Made by a program: the position numbers and the translations under genes. Below the pieces are notes generated by a model that saw nothing but the letters and a program-made list of their open reading frames with translations, did no database searches and had not been told where the DNA came from. This document shows positions 1-9,085 of a DNA stretch of 64,000 bases, in pieces (the stretch's first letter is position 1; every line of letters starts with the position of its first letter). Source of the stretch: Yersinia massiliensis CCUG 53443 (lineage in GTDB: Bacteria; Pseudomonadota; Gammaproteobacteria; Enterobacterales; Enterobacteriaceae); assembly GCF_000312485.1 (NCBI RefSeq), contig NZ_HE997643.1, forward strand, positions 1,564,381 to 1,628,380, in the 5' to 3' direction.

Positions 1-36
1 TCCTGTGAACGAGAGTTTCTTAAGCTGTTTTTCCAC
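1..36 (-). CDS. cbiM: CbiM, N-terminal fragment (cobalt transport)
   Basis: Only the first 12 codons lie in the window. A GTG start at 34-36 reads MEKQLKKLSFTG, which resembles the beginning of Salmonella CbiM as I recall it. An AGGAG ribosome-binding site sits six bases upstream. CbiM is the membrane S-component of the CbiMNQO energy-coupling cobalt importer. The position directly after cbiL matches the Salmonella cob operon order, where cbiM, N, Q and O follow. The upstream ATG at 48-50 is in another frame and overlaps the ribosome-binding site, so GTG is preferred. The identification rests on a short stretch plus synteny. Confidence 0.75.
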   Translation of the reverse strand, partial: MEKQLKKLSFTG

Positions 37-146
37 GAATGACTCCTCATCCCCGCATCACCTAGACACCGCGGCTAATCCTGCGGCATGGCAAGAAAAT
101 GGGGGAAGTATTTTTAAGTTAATTAGCGGTCAATTTCACTCGCCGG

Positions 147-860
147 TTATTCATTAACGCGTTGCTGCTTATTCACTAAAATGGTCGAAAAATAGGGCAA
201 AGACTGATCAGCGGCGATGCTGTCCAACTGTCGCCAGCACACCTCCCCCGGCAATGAGGCTTCCGACATCAATAGCGCATGGGGGAAGAGCTCCAAACGG
301 GCCAGCAGCGCCTGAATACGGGCGAAGCGGCCATAGACTTTCATCAGCACCACGCAATCATGATCCCGTAGCGCCCGCTCTAACTCCGCCTCGGGTGCGG
401 TGCAAGACATAATCGCCAGCGACTGTTGCTCCATGGCTAACGGCAACGCCGCGCGCGAAGCGATGGCAGCAAAGGAGGTGACACCAGGGACGATCTCCAG
501 CCAATCTGGGCGGCCAATACGTTCGAGTAAAAACACCCACGTGCTAAATAACATCGCATCGCCGAGGGTGATAAAGCCCACTTGATGCCCTTTGGCGACT
601 TCAGCTTGTAGCTGCTGCGCCACGTCATCCCAAACCGCTTGTTTTTCGCTGTCATCGGCACTCATAGGGAAGTGGCAAGTGCGGATTTCTGTGGTGGGCG
701 ATAAGTATTCGCGCACAATAGAGAGCGCGAGGCTATCACCGCCTTTGCGCCCTGCGGGGGCATACAGCACATCCAATTTGGCGATCAACCGCGCGGCGCG
801 TACCGTTATCAAATCACTGGCGCCGGGGCCAACGCCCAAGGCATAAAGTCTGCCGCTCAT
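147..860 (-). CDS. cbiL: Cobalt-factor II C20-methyltransferase CbiL
   Basis: CbiL methylates C-20 of cobalt-factor II (cobalt-sirohydrochlorin) with S-adenosylmethionine to give cobalt-factor III in the anaerobic B12 pathway. The 237-residue product opens with LYALGVGPGASD, the glycine-rich SAM-binding loop of the precorrin methyltransferase family, and carries the second family motif near GFITLGDAMLFS. The start is the ATG at 858-860, whose first base overlaps the cbiK stop codon (TAATG). A reading frame extends 46 codons further upstream inside cbiK but is not homologous to the family. The gene is followed by about 110 bases without a gene before cbiM. Confidence 0.95.
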   Translation of the reverse strand: MSGRLYALGVGPGASDLITVRAARLIAKLDVLYAPAGRKGGDSLALSIVREYLSPTTEIRTCHFPMSADDSEKQAVWDDVAQQLQAEVAKGHQVGFITLGDAMLFSTWVFLLERIGRPDWLEIVPGVTSFAAIASRAALPLAMEQQSLAIMSCTAPEAELERALRDHDCVVLMKVYGRFARIQALLARLELFPHALLMSEASLPGEVCWRQLDSIAADQSLPYFSTILVNKQQRVNE

Positions 861-1654
861 TACGCTGCCTCCTGTTGTTTTTGCTGTAAGGCGTGATCCA
901 GATGTTCCACAAACATTTGGCGAATCAAGGGGTTTTCTCCTAACCCTTGCAGCCATGATTGGGCGCTGATACCTGCGGCTTCCAACTGTGAACGCCATGA
1001 GTCTGGCTCGTCAGAAGCCATATCATTAATGGCGTGATCCCCAGCCACCAGCATCAACGGCATCAAATGCACTTTGCGCACCCCCTGCTGTTGCAAGCGA
1101 GTGATGATATGGCCGATTTCCGGATAGCTTTCGACCGCGCCCACCAAAGCAGGGAAATTCAGCGAGGCCATTAAGTGATCCAGACAGGCATAGGCCGAGA
1201 AGGCATAATGACTCGCCCCATGGCCCATAAACACCACACGTTCATCAGCGGCGAGGGGCGGCATTTGCGCTTGCAGCGCGACCAGCAATTGCTGGTAATC
1301 CGCAAAACTGCTCAGGAGCGGTGTGCCAAGGACCAAATGGTGGAAATGCTCAGCAAACGCGCGCACTTCATTGGCGACTTTTTCGTATTCATCACCGTTA
1401 ATGACATGCAGCGATTGAATGGCAACATCCTGATACCCCAATTCCGCCAGTTGCTTAAGGGCTTCGGCGGGGTTATTGATCAGCAACCCGTCGCGTTTGC
1501 GCAGCTTGCGGATAATCATTTCCGAGGTGAAAGCGCGGAACACATCACGATCGCTGTAGGCAGCGGCCAATTGCTGCTCGCAGGCATCAATATTCTTCTG
1601 GCGGGTCTGTTCATAACTGGTGCCAAAACTGATCACCAACAGTGCTTTTTTCAT
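860..1654 (-). CDS. cbiK: Sirohydrochlorin cobaltochelatase CbiK
   Basis: CbiK inserts cobalt into sirohydrochlorin, the committed step of the oxygen-independent corrin pathway. The 264-residue protein starts MKKALLVISFGTSYEQTR, the typical N terminus of class II chelatases. It retains the two histidine regions expected to bind metal, HGASHY in the middle and VAGDHAINDM further on. No signal peptide is seen, so the enzyme is cytoplasmic, unlike some periplasmic CbiK homologues. It lies one base after the cbiJ stop and overlaps the cbiL start, so the three are translationally coupled. Confidence 0.96.
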   Translation of the reverse strand: MKKALLVISFGTSYEQTRQKNIDACEQQLAAAYSDRDVFRAFTSEMIIRKLRKRDGLLINNPAEALKQLAELGYQDVAIQSLHVINGDEYEKVANEVRAFAEHFHHLVLGTPLLSSFADYQQLLVALQAQMPPLAADERVVFMGHGASHYAFSAYACLDHLMASLNFPALVGAVESYPEIGHIITRLQQQGVRKVHLMPLMLVAGDHAINDMASDEPDSWRSQLEAAGISAQSWLQGLGENPLIRQMFVEHLDHALQQKQQEAA

Positions 1655-1655
1655 T

Positions 1656-2459
1656 TTATTGTCCTCGTTGTTGCTGCCAGTGCGTCAGGTGTTGGCTAAA
1701 TTCGGCTAGTGACGTGACTTGCTGCCCGTTCGGCCCCAACACCACGGCATCGGGGCGGCGCACCACAATGCAGGGGATATTCAGCGCCAAACAGGGGGCC
1801 ACTTTTTCCTGATAACCGCCCTGCGCCCCCGACTCTTTGGTGATAACCACATCTGGCTGACAAAACACATACAGCGCATGATTGAACTCAGCGCTAAATG
1901 GCCCACGCAGCGCGATAATGTTGTCCACCCCCAACCCCAACGCCTCGCATTGATTCAGCACATCGGCGGTCGGCAACACGCGCACCAGCAGTGTTTTTCC
2001 GGTTAATCCGCGCTGGTAATCAGCCAATTGCTTGCTGCCCGTGGTGAGCAGGACGCGTGGCCCTAAGCTGAGTGCCACCGCACAGGCCGCCGTCAGGCTA
2101 TCGACTTTGTGCAATAACGGATGCTGCAATGCGTCAATTTCACTCGGTCGCTGATAGCGGGTCATCGGCACTTGAGCCTGTTCGCAAGCGGTGATCACAT
2201 TGTCAGTGAGCAAGCTGGCATAGGGGTGTGAGGCATCAATCACCCAACGCACCTGTCTCGTGAACAGAAAATCTGTCATCGCCGCTGCATCCATCCGCCC
2301 AACCAAAATTTCACCGCCAATATCACCGGCCAGTTGCCGACCGGCATCGCTCGCCACCGACAAGCTATAGCGCTCGCCAGCCGCATCGAGCTGTTGGCAA
2401 ATCAATCGCGCATCGCTGGTGCCGCCGAATACATGGACGGATGGATGGTCGCTCGTCAT
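1656..2459 (-). CDS. cbiJ: Cobalt-precorrin-6A reductase CbiJ
   Basis: CbiJ reduces the macrocycle of cobalt-precorrin-6A to 6B using a nicotinamide cofactor. The 267-residue product has an N-terminal HVFGGTSDAR nucleotide-binding motif, a central WVIDASHPYA segment and a TTGSKQLADY motif, all characteristic of the CbiJ/CobK family. The ATG at 2457-2459 is preceded by AGGG eight bases upstream, which lies inside the last unit (in transcript order) of a short tandem repeat that fills the gap after cbiH. The start is well supported. Confidence 0.95.
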   Translation of the reverse strand: MTSDHPSVHVFGGTSDARLICQQLDAAGERYSLSVASDAGRQLAGDIGGEILVGRMDAAAMTDFLFTRQVRWVIDASHPYASLLTDNVITACEQAQVPMTRYQRPSEIDALQHPLLHKVDSLTAACAVALSLGPRVLLTTGSKQLADYQRGLTGKTLLVRVLPTADVLNQCEALGLGVDNIIALRGPFSAEFNHALYVFCQPDVVITKESGAQGGYQEKVAPCLALNIPCIVVRRPDAVVLGPNGQQVTSLAEFSQHLTHWQQQRGQ

Positions 2460-2460
2460 A

Positions 2461-2528
2461 ATGATTGCCCTGTCATAATGGATGCCCTGTTAAAGTGACT
2501 GTCTTGTTAAAGCGACTGCCCGATTAAA
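2461..2528. repeat. Four imperfect 17-bp tandem repeats between cbiH and cbiJ
   Basis: Four consecutive units of 17 bases can be aligned at 2461-2477, 2478-2494, 2495-2511 and 2512-2528. On the transcribed (minus) strand they follow the pattern TTTAACAGGGCAGTCAT. The unit furthest downstream in the transcript carries the AGGG that serves as the cbiJ ribosome-binding site, so the others resemble duplicated ribosome-binding sites. The first unit in transcript order contains the cbiH stop codon. Confidence 0.7.
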
Positions 2529-3249
2529 GTGAATAGCCACGAGGTGTGATCATCAGCCCATTGCGGCAATAAGTAGCTTGATTACCCACAATCACCAAAC
2601 TGGTCATGTCCACCGGCTCAAAATCCATCTCACCTAAAGTGGTGATCCATTTTTCCTGCTTTTTACGCCCCGCCGCTTTCACAACGCCAACCGGTGTGGT
2701 CGCTTTTTTCCACGGCTGCATTAATTCAAACGCACGCGCTAAATGCCCTTCACGGCCACGGCTACGGGGGTTGTAGAAGCAGATAACAAAATCGGCCTGC
2801 GCAGCGGCAACAATGCGTTTTTCAATCACTTCCCACGGCGTCATCAAATCACTCAGGCTGATATGACAGAAGTCATGCATCAACGGCGCACCCAGTAAGG
2901 ACGCGGCTGCAATACTGGCGGTGATCCCCGCCACTAAGCGCACTTCTAGCGCTAATGCTTGCTGCGTGACCAACTCCAGCACCAACCCCGCCATGCCATA
3001 AATACCGGCATCGCCACTGCTGATCAGCGCCACGTTGTGGCCCGCCAACGCCAAATCGATGGCCGCCTGACAGCGTTCAATCTCTTTGCACATGCCGGTT
3101 TTGATTACCTGCTTATCCATGGTCATCGACTTGACCAAATGGGTGTAGGTCTTATAACCGACGATAATGTCCGCCTCTTGGATCGCCGCAATGGCATCCT
3201 GTGTCATCATCGATTCACTGCCCGGCCCAATGCCAATCACGGTTAACAT
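2524..3249 (-). CDS. cbiH: Cobalt-factor III C17-methyltransferase CbiH
   Basis: CbiH methylates C-17 and drives ring contraction, giving cobalt-precorrin-4. The 241-residue protein begins [15 protein letters not shown] with the SAM-binding GIGPG loop. It contains SSGDAGIYGMAG, the second family motif, and VICFYNPRSRGREGHL, typical of the CbiH/CobJ branch. Its ATG overlaps the cbiG stop codon (TAATG), so translation is coupled. Confidence 0.96.
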   Translation of the reverse strand: MLTVIGIGPGSESMMTQDAIAAIQEADIIVGYKTYTHLVKSMTMDKQVIKTGMCKEIERCQAAIDLALAGHNVALISSGDAGIYGMAGLVLELVTQQALALEVRLVAGITASIAAASLLGAPLMHDFCHISLSDLMTPWEVIEKRIVAAAQADFVICFYNPRSRGREGHLARAFELMQPWKKATTPVGVVKAAGRKKQEKWITTLGEMDFEPVDMTSLVIVGNQATYCRNGLMITPRGYSL

Positions 3250-4319
3250 TAATGCGATACTCCCAGAGTGATGGTGACGCCCTGCTGACGCAGAGTATTG
3301 CCAACCAATTTACCGTCGCTCATCAGCCAAGCGACCGGTTGTGAAACGCTACCGACACCCACCGTTTGGCGGACAAAATCAGAAGCAGGGAAACGTTGTT
3401 CATGGCGGCTTAATTCGCCCACGCTGAACAATTCGAATGGCACGCGCCAGCACTGAGCCAATTGGTGGAGTGCGGGTTCGTCTTTTTTGATGGTGACGCT
3501 ACCGATGGCCCGTAGTGCCATGATATCGAAGTGATTTTCGGCCATTTGCTGTTGCAGCAGTTCGACCAGTGTTTGCAGTGAGGTGGCTCGGCGGCAACCA
3601 ATCCCCGCCACCACGCGGCGCGGCACCAGTTTGTAGACCGGCATCGCGTGTTGTTTATCGTCAGACAAAGGCAAGCTATCGCGCAGTGAAATGCAGACTA
3701 AGGCGTCCAGCGGCGGTAAATCGTCCAGCGAATCAACGGGGATAAAGCCTCGGGTATCGCAGCGCTCACGCTCCGCTAGCATCGGCGTGTCCCACCACAA
3801 CCCCACTTTTTGGTTGCTGACCAGCATTTGATTAACCACTTTGACCGCATGGCGGAAATCTTGCATTTCGGCATCCAATTGGTTTGCCAAGGTGTCCAAT
3901 GCCGCCATTTCATTGACGTCGGTGGCAGTGGTAATCACCGGATCTGCCCCTAGAATCCCCGCCAAATAACGAGTCAGGGTGTTGGCACCGCCGACATGGC
4001 CGGAGAGCAAACTGATGACATGCTGCCCACGTTCATCGATCACCACCACGGCCGGATCGGTCATTTTGTCGTTCACCAACGGGGCAAGCACCCGCACGGT
4101 GAGGCCGATCGCCCCCACCACAACCAAGGCGGAATACTGCTTAAATGCCTCGCGGATCGTCTCGCCAAAAGTGCCGTTAAAGGGCTGAAACCCTGTCTCC
4201 AGCAGTTTTTCACTGGTAAAACAGGTGAGCGGCAAATGGGTTTGCAACCGCCGCGCCAAACGTACCGCGCCGGGGGTGAGGCAAAAGACCGCGATCGACT
4301 CAGGCTTGACGATATTCAT
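3249..4319 (-). CDS. cbiG: Cobalt-precorrin-5A hydrolase CbiG
   Basis: CbiG opens the delta-lactone of cobalt-precorrin-5A and releases the two-carbon fragment as acetaldehyde, giving cobalt-precorrin-5B. The 356-residue protein has an N-terminal domain with [22 protein letters not shown] and a C-terminal domain with AGIGCRRAT and [12 protein letters not shown], both family hallmarks. The start chosen is the ATG at 4317-4319 ([12 protein letters not shown]), which matches the Salmonella protein as I recall it. The frame stays open 14 codons further upstream within cbiF. The gene overlaps cbiF by 20 bases. Confidence 0.95.
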   Translation of the reverse strand: MNIVKPESIAVFCLTPGAVRLARRLQTHLPLTCFTSEKLLETGFQPFNGTFGETIREAFKQYSALVVVGAIGLTVRVLAPLVNDKMTDPAVVVIDERGQHVISLLSGHVGGANTLTRYLAGILGADPVITTATDVNEMAALDTLANQLDAEMQDFRHAVKVVNQMLVSNQKVGLWWDTPMLAERERCDTRGFIPVDSLDDLPPLDALVCISLRDSLPLSDDKQHAMPVYKLVPRRVVAGIGCRRATSLQTLVELLQQQMAENHFDIMALRAIGSVTIKKDEPALHQLAQCWRVPFELFSVGELSRHEQRFPASDFVRQTVGVGSVSQPVAWLMSDGKLVGNTLRQQGVTITLGVSH

Positions 4320-5121
4320 GGCTAAACCCCGCATCATAAAGTTTGGAGTAGTGGTACTCATCGCCTAAGAAGGCCCCCACCAGAATCAGCGCTGTTTTAT
4401 TTATCGCAGCGGCTCGAACCAACTCAGCAATGTCGGTTAAGGTGCCGCGCACCGTGCGGCTTTCTGCCCACGTCGCTTTGTACACCACCGCCACCGGTGT
4501 ATCGGCTGGATAACCGCCGGCAATTAAGCGCTCGGCGACGCGATCCACTTCCTGCACGGAGAGGAAAATGGCCATCGAAGTTTGATGCGCAGCAAAGGCT
4601 TCCAACTGCTCACGAGGTGGCATCGGCGTGCGCCCCTCAATACGAGTGATAATCAGGCTTTGCGCCACTTCAGGTACGGTATATTCCACACCCAGTTGTG
4701 CCGCCGCCCCCAAGAATGCGCTGACCCCCGGCACAGAAACAAAGCCGATGCCATGCTCACCCAAGACTTCGCCTTGCTCACGAATAGAGCCGTACAACGA
4801 AAGGTCACCGGTTTGCAGCCGAACCACCAATTTGCCTGCACGGACACCGTCCACCATTAACCTGATGATCTGTTCGAGGTTCAGCCCCGCACTGTCGTGG
4901 CACTCGGCCTCTGGCGAGCAGTACTCCAGCAATTCGGTATTGATCAGCGAACCGGCATAGATAACCACCTGCGCCTGTTGCAACAAGCGGTAGCCCTTTA
5001 AGGTGATCAGCTCTTTGTCACCCGGCCCTGCCCCGACAAACCAGACTTTTTGGTTATCCCATGCAGGGGAGACGGGTGTTTTGGCGTTATCGGCGGGAAC
5101 GTTCTTTGGCTGCTCAAACAT
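4300..5121 (-). CDS. cbiF: Cobalt-precorrin-4 C11-methyltransferase CbiF
   Basis: CbiF methylates C-11 of cobalt-precorrin-4. The protein of about 273 residues has [18 protein letters not shown] as its SAM-binding motif near residue 27, then [10 protein letters not shown] and [14 protein letters not shown], all typical of the CbiF/CobM branch. The ATG at 5119-5121 is preceded by GGAGG seven bases upstream. The result is about 15 residues longer at the N terminus than the Salmonella protein as I recall it, so a later start cannot be excluded. It overlaps the cbiT end by eight bases. Confidence 0.94.
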   Translation of the reverse strand: MFEQPKNVPADNAKTPVSPAWDNQKVWFVGAGPGDKELITLKGYRLLQQAQVVIYAGSLINTELLEYCSPEAECHDSAGLNLEQIIRLMVDGVRAGKLVVRLQTGDLSLYGSIREQGEVLGEHGIGFVSVPGVSAFLGAAAQLGVEYTVPEVAQSLIITRIEGRTPMPPREQLEAFAAHQTSMAIFLSVQEVDRVAERLIAGGYPADTPVAVVYKATWAESRTVRGTLTDIAELVRAAAINKTALILVGAFLGDEYHYSKLYDAGFSHEYRQA

Positions 5122-5698
5122 GGCGCGCCTCCTTGTGGCAGGAAATAAGATAAGTAGGATTATTCGGTTTAAAGTAGTGTCCGCTGCCCAGTGGCGTGAG
5201 GCTGGAAAGTTGCAATTGCACACAATCGAGCTGGCTAACCGCGCAGGTCTGTAAGTGGCTCAGAGCGTCATTGAGGTTGTCGAGCAAAATAAAGGTCAGC
5301 ACCAATCGCCCATTGGGATTGAGCATCATCAGTGCCCAATCAATCAGTTCGGTCAATTGACCACCGCTACCGCCAATAAAAATGGCATCAGCGTGATCTG
5401 CTACAGGAAGCGGGGCCACACCGGCGATAATGTCCACGTTGTGACACGCCAACCGCTGGCGATTCTCGTGAATTAATTCCAGCGCCGCCGGATTGCGCTC
5501 AATGGCCGTCACCCGCAAATGGGGGAATTGCAAGGCCGCTTCCAGTGCCACACTCCCCGTTCCCGCGCCGACATCAATCAGGTGGCGGGCATCATTCAGT
5601 TCCAGCCGTGCCAGAGCTAACACGCGCACCGCTTCTTTCGTCATCGGGACTTTTTGCCCGCGCGCATTTTGTCCGCGAATAAAGAACTCATCTCTCAT
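5114..5698 (-). CDS. cbiT: Cobalt-precorrin-6B C15-methyltransferase (decarboxylating) CbiT
   Basis: CbiT methylates C-15 and decarboxylates the C-12 acetate side chain; together with CbiE it does the job of aerobic CobL. The 194-residue protein is a Rossmann-fold methyltransferase with the motif I stretch [16 protein letters not shown] near residues 40-55 and AIERNP following it. [10 protein letters not shown] is a conserved CbiT segment. The start ATG overlaps the end of cbiE by about ten bases. Confidence 0.95.
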   Translation of the reverse strand: MRDEFFIRGQNARGQKVPMTKEAVRVLALARLELNDARHLIDVGAGTGSVALEAALQFPHLRVTAIERNPAALELIHENRQRLACHNVDIIAGVAPLPVADHADAIFIGGSGGQLTELIDWALMMLNPNGRLVLTFILLDNLNDALSHLQTCAVSQLDCVQLQLSSLTPLGSGHYFKPNNPTYLISCHKEARHV

Positions 5699-6290
5699 TG
5701 AGGATCACCACCACATTCATGTCATAACGGGCCGCCACTTGATCCACCGATAAGCGGTGAATACGTTCGTTGGGCTGGGAGAGGTTTTCACCGATGATCA
5801 AGGTGCGTTCAAGACCACGTTGCCAGAGGGCATTCGCAATGGCGCGTGGGCCGATAATTCCGTCGGTGACCATAGCGACTTTGTCGTGCTGGAAAATCCA
5901 GTCAAAATCCGGTTCGCGACCGTGGCTGCTGGTAAGAAACAGGTCGTTCATGTCTAACGCCACTTTGGCGCACAGGTATTGAATCGCACTAATACCGGGG
6001 ATTATCTGTAATTGGTCGGGGCTAAAATTCGCCGCCAGCAGTTTGCCGATGCCATACAACAGCGGGTCGCCTGAGGCCAGCACCACGATGTCTCGGTTTT
6101 TTTGGCTATCAAGCCATTCCAATAGCCCCAGTAAATCTGCATCTAACAAGCGTGTTTCACGGCCATGCCCGCCAAACGTCGCCAGATGGCGCTTGCCCCC
6201 GACCAACACTTCGGCCAGTGAAATCGCCTGCTGCGCACGAGGGGTAAGGTATTGGGTATCTCCTGGGCCGATGCCCACGACGGTGATCAT
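5688..6290 (-). CDS. cbiE: Cobalt-precorrin-7 C5-methyltransferase CbiE
   Basis: CbiE methylates C-5 of the corrin ring. The 200-residue product starts [19 protein letters not shown] with the SAM-binding loop, followed by [15 protein letters not shown], the second methyltransferase-family motif. It overlaps the end of cbiD by four bases, an ATGA junction. Length and motifs agree with the family. As in Salmonella, cbiE and cbiT are separate adjacent genes rather than the fused form known as CobL. Confidence 0.95.
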   Translation of the reverse strand: MITVVGIGPGDTQYLTPRAQQAISLAEVLVGGKRHLATFGGHGRETRLLDADLLGLLEWLDSQKNRDIVVLASGDPLLYGIGKLLAANFSPDQLQIIPGISAIQYLCAKVALDMNDLFLTSSHGREPDFDWIFQHDKVAMVTDGIIGPRAIANALWQRGLERTLIIGENLSQPNERIHRLSVDQVAARYDMNVVVILNER

Positions 6291-7486
6291 CGTAGCGCCT
6301 CCAGAATCTCATCCAGCGGTCGACTGCTCCCCAGCACTTGATTGTCGAAAGAGAATAAAATGGCGTCACACTGCGGCGGATTCACCGAGAAGCGCATCAT
6401 CTCGTTGATGCGTTCACAAATACGCTCTGCAATACGGGTGTAGACCTGCTGCCAGCCTTGCTCGGCAATCAGCTCCATTGCGGCTTCGGTGGTATCACAC
6501 TGATTCACTTCAAGTAACAGCGCATGAGGCGCACCCATTAACGCCAGATTCGCCACCAGCGTTTCCATGCGCCCATCAGCAATATGGCTGTGGGTGTGGA
6601 AGATACCGGCAGCCACTTTGACCAATTTGCCGGGATGCCCGACCAATAACACGCGGCGAAAACCCAGCCGCACGGTTTCCTGCAACATGTAGCCGACGAA
6701 ATTACTCATGGTCACCACCCGCTGGCTATCAAGGCCCAGATGGTCACGGACAAAGCGCTCGCCATGATTACCCGGCACCAGAATCACGCGGTCTTCCCCT
6801 GCCGCCCGTTTCATCTCCAACTCCAGTGCCAGTGAGCGTTTCCAGCTCTCCTCTGACATTGGCGTCACAATCCCTGTCGTGCCAATGATGGAGATACCAC
6901 CGAGAATACCCAGCCGCCCGTTGTAGGTTTTCTTGGCCCGTTCTTCGCCTTCCGGCGCAAAGATTTCAACGCTCGCCCCACGTAACGGGCCAATAACTTC
7001 ACGCACTGCGGCTTCAATGGTTTGCTGTGGGGTGCGATTAATGGCGCTACTGCCCACGGGTAAGCCAATGCCTTTGCGAGTGACCGTGCCGACCCCTTCG
7101 CCACCGCGCAAAGTAATGTCAGTTTGTTGGGGTAGGTCATCAGTCGATTCAAAAACCGTGACGCGGGCAAAAATCAGCATGCCGTGGGTGGCATCCACAT
7201 CATCACCACCATCTTTACGGATGGCGGCCGTGGCTTGCCGGCCCTCAATCAACGGCTGCTCAACGTTCAGGTTCAAGGTGATACCGGAAGGCGTGACGAT
7301 GGAAATCTGATCAATCACTTGCTGGCGCAATACCATCAATGCTGCCACTTTTGCCGCCGCCGTGGCGCAGGAACCGGTGGTGTAGCCTTTGCGGTATTGC
7401 TTGCCGTTGTGCCAAATGCTGTCTAATGACAACTGTTGTTGTTCAACATCATTGGCTTGCTCATGACTCACCACAGTGTCACTCAT
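6287..7486 (-). CDS. cbiD: Cobalt-precorrin-5B C1-methyltransferase CbiD
   Basis: CbiD methylates C-1 of cobalt-precorrin-5B in the anaerobic pathway. The 399-residue protein carries the hallmark [18 protein letters not shown] near residues 33-50 and [20 protein letters not shown] in the centre, and ends with the conserved CDAILFSFD region. It overlaps cbiC by four bases. The N-terminal 25 residues are polar and not conserved in the family as I know it. Confidence 0.95.
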   Translation of the reverse strand: MSDTVVSHEQANDVEQQQLSLDSIWHNGKQYRKGYTTGSCATAAAKVAALMVLRQQVIDQISIVTPSGITLNLNVEQPLIEGRQATAAIRKDGGDDVDATHGMLIFARVTVFESTDDLPQQTDITLRGGEGVGTVTRKGIGLPVGSSAINRTPQQTIEAAVREVIGPLRGASVEIFAPEGEERAKKTYNGRLGILGGISIIGTTGIVTPMSEESWKRSLALELEMKRAAGEDRVILVPGNHGERFVRDHLGLDSQRVVTMSNFVGYMLQETVRLGFRRVLLVGHPGKLVKVAAGIFHTHSHIADGRMETLVANLALMGAPHALLLEVNQCDTTEAAMELIAEQGWQQVYTRIAERICERINEMMRFSVNPPQCDAILFSFDNQVLGSSRPLDEILEALR

Positions 7487-8115
7487 AGCGCCCCCCGTAA
7501 TTGGTAGAGGATGGCGTTAATGATGGCTGCGGCGACATTGCTCCCACCTTTACGCCCCAGTGCGGCGATACAAGGCAGGTCACTTTGAGCTAACGCCTCT
7601 TTGGATTCTGCTGCCCCGACAAACCCCACCGGCACGCCAATGACCGCGACAGGCGTCGCTTGCCGCTCGAGCAGGCGGAACAACGCGGTAGGCGCATTGC
7701 CAAATACAAACAGTTTTTCACCCGGTTCAGCCAGCGCCACATCAACCGCCGCCATGGAGCGAGTGATCCCCTGTTGTGGCGCACTCTCGACCACTCGAGG
7801 GTCACTGATATAGCAGCGGCATTCACAGCCCATCTGCTTGAGCAGCGTTTTATTGATGCCAGACATCGCCATGGTGGTGTCGGTGTACAGGGTACAACCT
7901 CGTTTGAGGCCCTCGGTAATGTGAGTCAATACCTGCGGCGAAAAATGCAGAATATCCAGCCAGTCAAAATCGGCGGTGGTGTGAATAGCACGCTTGATCA
8001 CCGCTTCGTGCATCGCGCTGGCAAAACGATACTCTGGCCGCTGTTCGGCAATGATATCGCCGATAATCACAAAACTGTTTTGTTCGATTTGCTGCGGGTT
8101 CTGTATATAGTTCAT
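7483..8115 (-). CDS. cbiC: Cobalt-precorrin-8 methylmutase CbiC
   Basis: CbiC moves the methyl group from C-11 to C-12, making cobyrinate. The 210-residue protein starts [15 protein letters not shown] and contains [11 protein letters not shown], whose histidine corresponds to the catalytic histidine of the precorrin-8X methylmutase family, and [14 protein letters not shown], the conserved C-terminal active-site segment. It overlaps the start of cbiD and follows cbiB by 13 bases. Confidence 0.96.
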   Translation of the reverse strand: MNYIQNPQQIEQNSFVIIGDIIAEQRPEYRFASAMHEAVIKRAIHTTADFDWLDILHFSPQVLTHITEGLKRGCTLYTDTTMAMSGINKTLLKQMGCECRCYISDPRVVESAPQQGITRSMAAVDVALAEPGEKLFVFGNAPTALFRLLERQATPVAVIGVPVGFVGAAESKEALAQSDLPCIAALGRKGGSNVAAAIINAILYQLRGAL

Positions 8116-8128
8116 CAGGTTATCCTTG

Positions 8129-9085
8129 TTAAATGCCGACCAGCAGCAGATGAATCAGGGCAAACAGCAATAGGGCCAACAGTGATGCCATCAGCATTAA
8201 ATGGATGCTGCGCGGAATATCATTCAACGCCACTTCACGCTGCGCATCACCGATCCAGGGTTTCTCTACTCGCTCGCCAAAATAATCATTGGGGCCACCC
8301 AAACGCACCCCCAGCGCCCCCGCCACGGTGGCTTCAGACCACGCGCAATTGGGGCTGGAATGTTGATAGCGGTCACGCCAACCAATGCGCAACGCTTGCC
8401 GATAATCGGCTTGAATGAACCATGCTGCGGCACTGAGCAACAGCCAGCTCAAGCGAGCAGGTAACCAGTTCGCCAGATCATCCATACGAGCTGACACATA
8501 ACCGATCGCACGATATTTTGGCGTTTTGTAGCCCACCATCGAGTCAAGGGTGTTGACCGCTTTGTAAGCCATCGCCAGCGGTGCGCCGCCTAGCAGCAGG
8601 AAAAACAGTGGCGCAATGACGCCATCGACACTGTTCTCTGCCACCGTTTCGACGACGGCACGCGTCATTTGCGGTTTCTCCAGTTGGGAGGTATCACGCC
8701 CCACAATCCATGACAGTTTCTCGCGGCTTTGCGCCAGTGAACCGTGTTGCAGCGCGTCATAGACCAACAGCGCCGCTTCACTCAGGCAGCGCCCAGCCAG
8801 TAAGGTGTAAATCATCCATACTTGCGCGACCCAACCGAGCCAAGGGTGAATCTGGGTCATCAGCCATAAAAATCCCCAGCTCACGCCCCAAGTCACGCCC
8901 ACCACCACCAGCCATAACAATGCACCGCCCCATTTCAGCGCGCGCTCGCTGCGGCAAACCGATCGAATCGCCCGTTGCAATACCGTGATCATGTTGCCAA
9001 TCCAGCGCACCGGATGCGGCCAGTGCGGCGGGTCGCCGAGCCAGCTATCGAGTAGAAAAGCCACAAACCACGCCGCGAGTGTCAT
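8129..9085 (-). CDS. cbiB: Adenosylcobinamide-phosphate synthase CbiB
   Basis: CbiB is an integral membrane enzyme that attaches the aminopropanol phosphate arm, made by CobD, to adenosylcobyric acid. The 318-residue protein begins MTLAAWFVAFLLDSWLGDPP and has several hydrophobic segments. ETVAENSVDGVIAPLFF and GYKTPKYRAIG are conserved family motifs. The ATG at 9083-9085 overlaps the cbiA stop codon (ATGA) and gives the length expected for the family. A longer in-frame reading through cbiA is not supported. Its substrate is supplied by cobD and pduX about 23 kb away on the other strand. Confidence 0.95.
   Translation of the reverse strand: MTLAAWFVAFLLDSWLGDPPHWPHPVRWIGNMITVLQRAIRSVCRSERALKWGGALLWLVVVGVTWGVSWGFLWLMTQIHPWLGWVAQVWMIYTLLAGRCLSEAALLVYDALQHGSLAQSREKLSWIVGRDTSQLEKPQMTRAVVETVAENSVDGVIAPLFFLLLGGAPLAMAYKAVNTLDSMVGYKTPKYRAIGYVSARMDDLANWLPARLSWLLLSAAAWFIQADYRQALRIGWRDRYQHSSPNCAWSEATVAGALGVRLGGPNDYFGERVEKPWIGDAQREVALNDIPRSIHLMLMASLLALLLFALIHLLLVGI

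Noticed and set aside
7660-8418. 252-codon plus-strand frame opposite cbiB/cbiC
   Set aside because: It is antisense to two well-identified genes and has the His/Arg-rich composition typical of a shadow frame.
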